Below, piece after piece: positions 57,706 to 64,000 of a stretch of 64,000 nucleotides of DNA. Each line of letters opens with the position of its first letter. Within the stretch, counting starts at the first letter, position 1. Under the pieces are notes generated by a model. That model saw only the letters and a program-made list of their open reading frames with translations. It was not told the DNA's origin and did not search any database. A program made the position numbers and the translations under genes. Origin of the DNA: Flavobacteriales bacterium (GTDB lineage: Bacteria > Bacteroidota > Bacteroidia > UBA10329); contig JAGYJL010000002.1 in assembly GCA_018402015.1 (NCBI GenBank), positions 37,868-101,867 of the forward strand, given 5' to 3'.

Positions 57706-58140
57706 TTGAAAGCTTCCGAATACTTTACTGATGCGCGACTTGCCGAACTCGATAAGGCGATCAAAGCTGCCGAAAAGGCAACTTCGGGCGAGGTGCGTCT
57801 TTATGTAGAAGACAAGTGCGAGGAAGATGTGATGGACCGTGCGGCTTTTCTGTTCGGAGAGCTGAAAATGCACAAGACGGAACTTCGGAATGGCGTGCTG
57901 TTCTACCTGGCCATGCAAGATAAGAAATTCGCCATTTTAGGCGATGGCGGCATAAACGCTAAGGTGGAGCCCGATTTCTGGGACCGGATCAAAGCGGAGA
58001 TGCTTTCTCGGTTCAAAGAAGAAAAATTTTCAGAAGGATTGCAGAAGGGAATTGCAATGGCTGGCGAAGCGCTTTCCATGCATTTCCCGTATCAGAAAGG
58101 CGATGTGAACGAACTCTCAGACGAAATCATCATCAAATGA
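57706..58140 (+). CDS. TPM-domain protein, short cytoplasmic form
   Basis: A 144-residue TPM (DUF477) protein without signal peptide or membrane segment: LDKAIKAAEKATSGEVRLYVE, AAFLFGELKMHKTELRNGVL, FAILGDGGINAKVEPDFWDR and FSEGLQKGIAMAGEALSMHF. TPM proteins include a plant thylakoid phosphatase (TLP18.3), but activity in bacteria is not established. The start is a TTG at 57706, one base after the lemA stop; no ATG is near. It overlaps the next TPM gene by four bases (ATGA). Confidence 0.85.
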   Translation: MKASEYFTDARLAELDKAIKAAEKATSGEVRLYVEDKCEEDVMDRAAFLFGELKMHKTELRNGVLFYLAMQDKKFAILGDGGINAKVEPDFWDRIKAEMLSRFKEEKFSEGLQKGIAMAGEALSMHFPYQKGDVNELSDEIIIK

Positions 58141-58904
58141 GAAACTTGCTTTTCATCGTTCTCTTTGCTATTCCGTTTTCGGTCTTTTCTCAGAATTTTC
58201 CAGCCAGATCCAATCGCTTAGTAAACGATTTTACAGGCACACTTTCCAGTTCGGAAATAACTCAATTGGAGCAGAAACTCGTTGCCTACGATAAAGAAAG
58301 TTCTGTTCAAATTGCCATTGTCATCATCAAGTCTTTGGAAGGTTACGAAATCAGTGATTATGCTTTTGAGCTAGGCGAGAAATGGGGCGTAGGAAGAAGC
58401 GGAAAAGACAATGGCGCGCTGATTCTTGTAAGCATGAGTGATCGTAAAATGTGGATTGCCACAGGCTACGGATTGGAAGCAACACTGACCGATGCGATGT
58501 GCAAACGCATCATCGAAAATGAAATGAAACCCCGCTTCCGTCAGAATGATTATGCTGGTGGTCTTTCGGCTGCTTCAGATGCCATGATTCTGGCCACGCG
58601 CGGAGAATATAAAGGTGAAGGTGGAAGTGGCGATGGGGCAGCTGCTCCCATAGTAAGTCTTTTATTCATCGTTCTTGTGTTCGGATTAATATGGTTGATC
58701 AAAGCCAAACAGGTGCGCGATTATTCGCGTGTCAACAATATGGGCTTCTGGGCAGCTTGGATGCTGTTGAATTCAGCAAGTCGCAATCACTCAGGTTCCT
58801 ACGGTTCTTTTAGAGGCGGTAGCGGAGGCTTTTCTGGTGGCGGTGGATTCGGTGGTTTTGGAGGCGGAAGTTTTGGCGGTGGAGGAGCTGGTGGAAGTTG
58901 GTAG
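58137..58904 (+). CDS. TPM-domain membrane protein with Gly-rich tail
   Basis: A 255-residue protein. Signal peptide MRNLLFIVLFAIPFSVFSQ, a periplasmic TPM domain (SSEITQLEQKLVAYDKESSV, EKWGVGRSGKDNGALILVSM, WIATGYGLEATLTDAMCKRI), a membrane helix (APIVSLLFIVLVFGLIWLI) and a C-terminal tail of about 40 residues made of Gly, Ser and Phe ending GGGGAGGSW. This YgcG-like layout is usual for the family. It is third in the LemA-TPM-TPM operon. Confidence 0.88.
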   Translation: MRNLLFIVLFAIPFSVFSQNFPARSNRLVNDFTGTLSSSEITQLEQKLVAYDKESSVQIAIVIIKSLEGYEISDYAFELGEKWGVGRSGKDNGALILVSMSDRKMWIATGYGLEATLTDAMCKRIIENEMKPRFRQNDYAGGLSAASDAMILATRGEYKGEGGSGDGAAAPIVSLLFIVLVFGLIWLIKAKQVRDYSRVNNMGFWAAWMLLNSASRNHSGSYGSFRGGSGGFSGGGGFGGFGGGSFGGGGAGGSW

Positions 58905-58975
58905 CTTTCACTTAGTAATGAAGAACAATCGATTGTAGCACAACGTTGTAGTAGATCATCGGTGTAAATTTTAGC

Positions 58976-59668
58976 ATGCAACTATCCGCAGAAAAACAGA
59001 ATAAGGCCGATTACATCTACCTCATCCTAGCGGGAATTTTCATCGCATCACTTGTATCCTGTAATCTCATTTTCCAGAAATTCTTCGTTTGGTGTCCGTT
59101 CGGACTGTACACATTTGAGATATCTGTTGGAATTCTTCCTTACCCGATAACGTTTTTGGTTACCGACCTTATTTCAGAGATCTATGGTTTGAAACGCGCC
59201 AACCGAGTAGTGATGGCTGGTCTCGTAGCAAGTATTTTCGTGCTTGGTGTAATTACTTTAGCAGATATTGCTCCAGCTACATCGTGGTCGCCAGTTTCAG
59301 ATGGTGAGTTCAGAAAAGTTTTCGGTCTCACAACTGTTTCGGTAGGCGCATCTATGGCTGCATATCTTTTAGCTCAGTTAATTGATGTGCGTTTATTTCA
59401 TTTTTGGAAACGCATAACCAACGGAAAACATCTGTGGATAAGAAATAACTTTTCTACCATGACTTCGCAGTTTGTAGATACTGCTGTAGTGGTTGGCTTG
59501 CTATGCACCGTTGGAGCGATAGATTGGGAACGATTCGGAAGCTTGGTTTTTGCCGGCTGGCTATTCAAGGCAATCGTTGCCGCTTGCGATACGCCATTCC
59601 TGTATCTTGGTACGTGGGGAATTAGAAAGTATTTAGGCCTTAAAGGGTCGGATGAGGTTGAATATTGA
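58976..59668 (+). CDS. Queuosine precursor transporter (YhhQ family)
   Basis: A 230-residue membrane protein with about six hydrophobic segments. It has the family signature EISVGILPYPITFLVTDLISEIYG, and LIDVRLFHFWKRITNGKHLWIRNNFSTMTSQFVDT (split as LIDVRLFHFWKRITNGKHLW and IRNNFSTMTSQFVDT). YhhQ/QPTR proteins import the queuosine precursors preQ0, preQ1 or queuine for tRNA modification. It stands alone between the TPM operon and dsbD. Confidence 0.9.
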   Translation: MQLSAEKQNKADYIYLILAGIFIASLVSCNLIFQKFFVWCPFGLYTFEISVGILPYPITFLVTDLISEIYGLKRANRVVMAGLVASIFVLGVITLADIAPATSWSPVSDGEFRKVFGLTTVSVGASMAAYLLAQLIDVRLFHFWKRITNGKHLWIRNNFSTMTSQFVDTAVVVGLLCTVGAIDWERFGSLVFAGWLFKAIVAACDTPFLYLGTWGIRKYLGLKGSDEVEY

Positions 59669-59764
59669 TCTTGGGTCTATGGTGAGACAGATCACTTTGT
59701 AACAGATTGCATTTTTGTATTCTCGCAAATTGTAATTTGTCCATTGCTAGAAGAACGTTGTAGT

Positions 59765-62167
59765 ATGTCAAGGATAATCATGATGACGGTGCTATTGGCA
59801 TCGTTCGTATTTAATTCATCAGCTCAGATCTTCGATCCAGTTAAGTGGTCGTTCAAGGCCGACAGGATAAGTGAAACCGAAGCGAAGTTGGTCTTTACGG
59901 CCACTATCGAAAAAGGCTGGCATTTGTACTCACAGCACCTCGATGAAGGAGGCCCTATTCCTACAACTTTTACTTTTCAGGAATTGGGTTCGGCCAAGTT
60001 GAAAGGAGCGGTTTCTGAAGGAGAGGGTCACACTGAGATGGACCCCAATTTCCAAATGGAACTCAAGTATTTCGAGAATAAGGCCGAGTTTGTCCAGACT
60101 ATCGAGGTAAGAAATGCAACCGTAATCAAGGGCGAACTGGAGTTCATGGTATGTAATGATGAGCGCTGCTTACCGCCCGATTATGTCCCTTTTGAGTTCA
60201 AAGTTCCTGAATATGTAAACAAGAAAGCGGTTCAGGTTTCAGGAGAACAAGTCGTTGAGATAGACAGCGAACCACAACCACAGATCTTTGATCCCGTAAA
60301 ATGGACCTTCAGCCATAAAGACCTTGGCAACGGAGAATTTGAACTTGAGTTCAAAGCAAGCATAGAGGAACACTGGCATGTTTATTCTATGCATTTACCA
60401 GAAGAAACGATGACCGTGGCAACCGAGTTTCAATTCGACTCCTTGAAGGGTGTGGAATTGAATGGTGTTGTAACCGAACCTGATCCGATCACACAGTTTG
60501 ATAAAGTGAACGAAGAAGAACTTTCGTGGTTTGAGAATGAAGTCACCTTCCGGCAGAAAATCCGCCTCACAGAAACAAATGGATCTGTAAAAGGAGCTGT
60601 CAATTTCATGGCCTGTGACGACCATCAATGTTTGGCTCCTGAGTGGGTCGATTTCGAGTTCAAACTGAGCGGTGAGGTGTCAGAAGGAAGTTCCTCTACC
60701 AGCGAAAGTTCAGGTCCCGATAAATCTTGGATAGGCATTTTCATCGCTGGATTTCTTGGGGGATTTCTTGCACTGCTGACCCCATGCGTTTTCCCGATGA
60801 TTCCATTGACGGTATCGTTCTTTACCAAGCAAAGCAAAGACCGCGCAAAAGGAATCAGCAACGCACTGCTTTACGGTTTCTTTATCATTTTCATTTATGT
60901 GGTACTCGGCTTCTTGGTTACAGTAACATTCGGGGCTGATGCTTTGAATGCGTTGAGCACCAACGTGTGGTTCAATCTGTTCTTCTTCGTGTTGTTGGTG
61001 GTGTTTGCCATTTCGTTCCTAGGAGCTTTCGAGATCACACTTCCAAGTTCGTGGGTAAATAAGGCCGATCAAGCGTCAGACAAAGGAGGAATCATTGGAA
61101 TCTTTTTCATGGCTTTTACGCTATCGCTCGTATCGTTCTCATGCACAGGACCGATCATTGGAACACTGCTGGTTGAAGCTGCTGTTAACGGTGGCGTTAT
61201 GGGGCCCATCATGGGGATGACCGGCTTCTCGCTAGCGCTGGCACTTCCATTCGGATTGTTTGCTGCGTTTCCGGGTTGGCTCAATTCCATGCCAAAATCT
61301 GGCGGTTGGCTCAACTCTGTAAAAGTGGTCCTCGGTCTGTTGGAATTAGCTTTGGCGTTGAAATTCCTCAGCAATGCCGACCTCGTTATTCAGGCCGGTT
61401 TGCTGAAACGCGAATTGTTCTTGGCAATTTGGATCGGTATTTTCGGAACGTTGGCATTGTATCTCTTCGGGTTCATTCGTTTTCCGCATGATAGCCCCAT
61501 GAATAACATATCAATACCACGATATTTGTTCGGGTTGGTAGTTCTTGTATTTACCATCTATCTCGTTCCAGGATTGTGGGGCGCACCGCTTAAGATCATC
61601 AGCGGATTTCCACCTCCCAATTTTTACAGCGAAAGTCCTAACGGCTTCGGTGGTGGGTCAACGGTGGCTACGGCTGTTTTATCTGCCGAAGGCAATATTG
61701 TAGGAGAACCAGAGCACTGCCCGCATGGATTGCCTTGTTTCCACGATTACGAGGAAGGTTTGGCATATGCCAAGGAGTCTGGAAAACCGATCATGCTTGA
61801 TTTTACAGGTTGGGCATGTGTCAATTGCCGAAAAATGGAGGAGCAGGTTTGGAGCGATCCAGCTGTTTTGAAGCGGCTTCGCGAAGATTATGTACTCATC
61901 TCTCTGTATGTAGATGAAAAACTGGAACTGCCAAAGGATGAGCAGATTGAAGTAGAGATCGGTGGAAAAACCAAGAAACTTCGTACGGTAGGTAACAAGT
62001 GGAGCTATATGCAAGCTCAACGGTTCGGTACCAATTCTCAACCATATTATGTGGTTCTGAACCATAAGGAAGAACAATTAGGACCGCACGCAGCTTACGA
62101 TCCCGATATCCAAAAGTTTGTGAACTGGTTGGATGCTGGGCAGGCTTCATTCAAGACCAACAACTGA
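59765..62167 (+). CDS. Thiol:disulfide interchange protein DsbD with two N-terminal sensor domains
   Basis: An 800-residue transmembrane electron relay. After a signal peptide (ends SSAQ) come two tandem DsbD-alpha-like domains, each starting QIFDPVKW (about residues 22 and 172) and ending with a Cys pair: VCNDERC and ACDDHQC. Eight or so hydrophobic segments follow with the CcdA-type motifs LTPCVFPMIPLTVSFFTK and SFSCTGPIIGTLLVEAA carrying redox cysteines. The C-terminal thioredoxin domain has C685VNC688 in FTGWACVNCRKMEEQV. It passes electrons from the cytoplasm to periplasmic thiols and cytochrome c maturation. The ATG at 59765 begins the signal peptide; a TTG seven codons earlier is rejected. 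Confidence 0.92.
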   Translation: MSRIIMMTVLLASFVFNSSAQIFDPVKWSFKADRISETEAKLVFTATIEKGWHLYSQHLDEGGPIPTTFTFQELGSAKLKGAVSEGEGHTEMDPNFQMELKYFENKAEFVQTIEVRNATVIKGELEFMVCNDERCLPPDYVPFEFKVPEYVNKKAVQVSGEQVVEIDSEPQPQIFDPVKWTFSHKDLGNGEFELEFKASIEEHWHVYSMHLPEETMTVATEFQFDSLKGVELNGVVTEPDPITQFDKVNEEELSWFENEVTFRQKIRLTETNGSVKGAVNFMACDDHQCLAPEWVDFEFKLSGEVSEGSSSTSESSGPDKSWIGIFIAGFLGGFLALLTPCVFPMIPLTVSFFTKQSKDRAKGISNALLYGFFIIFIYVVLGFLVTVTFGADALNALSTNVWFNLFFFVLLVVFAISFLGAFEITLPSSWVNKADQASDKGGIIGIFFMAFTLSLVSFSCTGPIIGTLLVEAAVNGGVMGPIMGMTGFSLALALPFGLFAAFPGWLNSMPKSGGWLNSVKVVLGLLELALALKFLSNADLVIQAGLLKRELFLAIWIGIFGTLALYLFGFIRFPHDSPMNNISIPRYLFGLVVLVFTIYLVPGLWGAPLKIISGFPPPNFYSESPNGFGGGSTVATAVLSAEGNIVGEPEHCPHGLPCFHDYEEGLAYAKESGKPIMLDFTGWACVNCRKMEEQVWSDPAVLKRLREDYVLISLYVDEKLELPKDEQIEVEIGGKTKKLRTVGNKWSYMQAQRFGTNSQPYYVVLNHKEEQLGPHAAYDPDIQKFVNWLDAGQASFKTNN

Positions 62168-62179
62168 TTATAGTTTTAC

Positions 62180-62210
62180 TTGTTTTCTTGGGTTCCAGCG
62201 CGTTACTTTG
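62180..62210 (+). promoter_or_regulatory. Promoter of the LuxR-type regulator
   Basis: TTG at 62180-62182, a 20-base spacer and TTACTTTG at 62203-62210 fit the minus-33/minus-7 layout with one mismatch. The predicted transcript start is near 62216, about 20 bases before the ATG. Confidence 0.55.
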
Positions 62211-62235
62211 CGCTTGTTTAGAATCTGTCTAAATA

Positions 62236-62871
62236 ATGAGCGATATACGTGTAGGAATAGCTGATGCCCACTTTGTGGTGAGAGAGGGGCTGAAGTATGT
62301 CTTTTCGCACGATAAGCAGCTTAAAGTCGTTGGCGAATGTTCGGATGGAAAGGACATTCCGAAGCTTTTGAAAGAGAACTTGGACGTGCTGGTTTTTGAC
62401 TACGATCATGCCGACTACATCTCTTTTGAAGACCTTCAGAAAGTGTTCCGAGTAGCGCCAGATACGCACGTGCTGGTTATTTCGGCCCATACAGATACTA
62501 CTACTGTCAATCGTATCATCCGTCAGCCAATCAAAGGATTACTGTCTAAAGAATGCAGCGAAGCAGAGATTTTGGATGCCGTTCGCGCCACAGCTAAGGG
62601 AGATAAGTTCTATTGCAATCGCATTCTTGATGTGGTGACCGAATCGAAGAAGGATGGGGTAGGAGACGATTGTTCTCCGACCGTGTTATCGCAGCGCGAA
62701 GTAGAAGTGGTCGAATACATAGCTCAAGGTCTCACAGCAGCCGAAGTGGCAGATAAGATGTGCCTATCTGTTCATACCATCAACACGCATCGTAAGAACA
62801 TCTTTAAGAAGTTAGGCGTGAATTCTACCACAGAATTGGTGCGCTACGCGCTTAAAACAGCGCTGATCTGA
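62236..62871 (+). CDS. LuxR/NarL-family response regulator with degenerate receiver
   Basis: A 211-residue two-domain regulator. The receiver starts IRVGIADAHFVVREGLKYVF. The probable phosphoacceptor is Asp55 in VLVFDYDHADY, with a Ser in VISAH and a Lys in LLSKE. The usual acidic pair DD is Asp10-Ala11 and the MP motif after the phosphoacceptor is absent, so phosphorylation may be weak or altered. The C-terminal GerE/LuxR helix-turn-helix is normal: LSQREVEVVEYIAQGLTAAEVADKM and SVHTINTHRKNIFKKLGV. No histidine kinase is adjacent. Confidence 0.9.
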   Translation: MSDIRVGIADAHFVVREGLKYVFSHDKQLKVVGECSDGKDIPKLLKENLDVLVFDYDHADYISFEDLQKVFRVAPDTHVLVISAHTDTTTVNRIIRQPIKGLLSKECSEAEILDAVRATAKGDKFYCNRILDVVTESKKDGVGDDCSPTVLSQREVEVVEYIAQGLTAAEVADKMCLSVHTINTHRKNIFKKLGVNSTTELVRYALKTALI

Positions 62872-62926
62872 GTTTACCATTCTTAAATCCAACCGCACAT
62901 TCATTCTTCTTTATCCGTAATTTCTT

Positions 62927-62955
62927 TTGTTCAGAACAACTGGACCAAAACGGTC
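62927..62955. promoter_or_regulatory. Two adjacent inverted repeats ahead of the S1P-lyase-like gene
   Basis: TTGTTC-A-GAACAA (62927-62939) is a perfect palindrome. GACC-AAAAC-GGTC (62943-62955) follows after three bases. They lie 47-75 bases ahead of the ATG at 63002 and have the look of operator half-sites; no regulator can be named. Confidence 0.4.
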
Positions 62956-63001
62956 GTTGCATTCTATATTTACCTCATCATCTAAATTGATATTTATCAA
63001 A

Positions 63002-64000
63002 ATGGGCATTGCGAAATTTATAGAGAAGAAGATCATCAAACACCTGCCTTCTGTTGCACGCGCTGTGCAACGCAGTATGAATGACGATAAGAAGATTGAC
63101 CTGATAATGAACGAAATGCGGAACGATCCAGAAATGGTGAATTCGCTTTTCCCGTACCGCGATAAATATCCGGTCAACTCAAAGATGCCCGAAAAATCGA
63201 TGTCGAAAGAGGACATTCTAGCTCAGATCAAAGAAATGCACGCACTTGAAAGTGCGCCTTGGAAAGGCGGTAAGATCAGCGGTTCCTTCTATCATGGCGA
63301 TCAGGATCATTACGATTTCCTGAACGAGGCATTTGGCTATTATTCGCAAGTGAATTCCATTCAGCGCGATGTGTGTCCTTCGCTTACCAAGTACGAGGGC
63401 GAGATCATAGCTATGACGCTTGATATTTTCAATGGCGATGCCGTGAACAAGCGAAATCCGAATGAAAAAGCCTGTGGGTCACTCACAACAGGTGGCACCG
63501 ATAGTATTTTCCAATCGGTTTATGCTCATAGAGAATGGGGTGTTGATCAGAAGAATATCACCCAACCAGAGATTGTGCTTCCCGTTTCAGCCCATCCGGC
63601 CTTTTTTAAAGCTGCGCATTACCTCAATATGAAAGCTGTTGTCGCCAAATTGGATGAGAATTTCCAAGCAGATGTGGCCGATATGGAAAGCAAAATAACA
63701 GCCAACACGGTAATGGTTATCGGTTCAGCTGGTAACTACGGGCATGGCATTATCGACCCACTGGAAAAAATCTCTGATCTAGCAGTAAAGCATGGTATCG
63801 GAATGCACGTGGATGGCTGCCTTGGTGGATTCATCTTGGCTTGGGCTCAACCGTTGGGAATTGAGTGTCCCGTTTTCGATTTCCGTCTGCCTGGGGTTAC
63901 TGCTATTTCTGCTGATACACACAAGTATGGTTATGCGCTCAAGGGAACATCAACCGTACTGTTCAGCAACGAAAAGTTGAGACGCTATCAATACTCAGGC
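63002..64000 (+). CDS. PLP-dependent sphingosine-1-phosphate-lyase-like decarboxylase, C-terminus outside window
   Basis: First 333 codons of a group II PLP-dependent lyase/decarboxylase. MGIAKFIEKKIIKHLPSVAR starts the protein. Then come GKISGSFYHGDQDHYDFLNE, KACGSLTTGGTDSIFQSVYA, VSAHPAFFKAAHYLNMK, GMHVDGCLGGFILAWA and SADTHKYGYALKGTS, where Lys308 is the PLP-binding lysine. The pattern VDxCLGGF with THKYGxxxKG is that of sphingosine-1-phosphate lyase and its relatives rather than glutamate decarboxylase. Some Bacteroidota make sphingolipids, so a catabolic role is plausible but unproven. It is preceded by two inverted repeats and runs off the right edge. Confidence 0.85.
   Translation, partial: MGIAKFIEKKIIKHLPSVARAVQRSMNDDKKIDLIMNEMRNDPEMVNSLFPYRDKYPVNSKMPEKSMSKEDILAQIKEMHALESAPWKGGKISGSFYHGDQDHYDFLNEAFGYYSQVNSIQRDVCPSLTKYEGEIIAMTLDIFNGDAVNKRNPNEKACGSLTTGGTDSIFQSVYAHREWGVDQKNITQPEIVLPVSAHPAFFKAAHYLNMKAVVAKLDENFQADVADMESKITANTVMVIGSAGNYGHGIIDPLEKISDLAVKHGIGMHVDGCLGGFILAWAQPLGIECPVFDFRLPGVTAISADTHKYGYALKGTSTVLFSNEKLRRYQYSG

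Noticed and set aside
58799..58981. Proline-rich open frame opposite the TPM gene
   Set aside because: It is the complement of the Gly-rich tail; Gly codons read backward give Pro codons.
1..64000. Mobile elements, phage genes, CRISPR arrays or a defence island
   Set aside because: No transposase, integrase, cas or restriction gene and no regularly spaced repeats beyond the 10-bp MraZ-type arrays were seen. Gene order is typical chromosomal housekeeping.

Overview
This window is chromosomal DNA from a member of the Bacteroidota, most likely order Flavobacteriales. The signs are gliding-motility genes (gldB, gldC, gldD, gldE), type IX secretion (T9SS) proteins, a DAP-type murE, sphingosine-1-phosphate-lyase-like and DUF5686 proteins, no strong Shine-Dalgarno sequences, and repeated TAnnTTTG minus-7 boxes typical of the phylum. 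The content is almost entirely housekeeping. I see no rRNA, tRNA, insertion sequence, prophage or CRISPR array, and no gene-free stretch longer than 300 bases. The longest gap, of about 250 bases, lies upstream of mraZ.

Layout. 1-7693 (minus): start of the division and cell-wall cluster, in transcription order mraZ-rsmH-ftsL-ftsI-murE-mraY-murD, with murD running off the left edge. 7694-7943: regulatory gap with two MraZ-box-like repeat arrays. 7944-9316: alpha/beta hydrolase and engB. 9370-12745 (minus): gldB-gldC and a T9SS type B cargo protein. 12795-15715: outer-membrane barrel, broken nadE and a lipoprotein. 15708-20008 (minus): mrp-nfu and korA-korB. 20094-21128: di-haem cytochrome c. 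21220-25194 (minus): HU, TPR protein, a 30-residue ribosomal-type protein, RNase G, trmB and an alkyltransferase-like protein. 25301-28835: mutY-ssb-gldE-gldD. 28807-35321 (minus): recQ and ctaA, then a GT-C/TPR membrane protein and a flippase-like protein. 35393-40600: GT2 glycosyltransferase, tatC, DUF5686 protein, lptB. 40602-43789: pssA-purS (minus), TPR protein (plus), acyltransferase (minus). 43945-50091: a PorV2/PorU2-like T9SS pair. 50192-54353: lpdA, broken hemH and a T9SS type A cargo protein (minus). 54548-64000: pabB-tilS, lemA with two TPM genes, a queuosine-precursor transporter, DsbD, a LuxR-type regulator and the start of an S1P-lyase-like gene.

How the genes fit together. Envelope work dominates: peptidoglycan synthesis and division, phospholipid (pssA) and LPS export (lptB), Tat export, T9SS processing and cargo, gliding lipoproteins, and a possible lipid-linked glycan set. 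Redox and cofactor genes (korAB, lpdA, ctaA, hemH, dsbD, nadE, mrp/nfu) point to a respiratory organism.

A data-quality theme runs through the window. Six conserved genes carry small indels. Two of these, nadE (about 14272-14629) and hemH (about 52172-52600), have six or more indels packed into a few hundred bases while their flanks are clean. Sequence or assembly error is the more likely cause than gene decay. I did not find a clearly new multi-gene system. The most interesting signals are regulatory: the MraZ-box arrays, minus-7 boxes abutting start codons, and a promoter embedded in a terminator before nadE.
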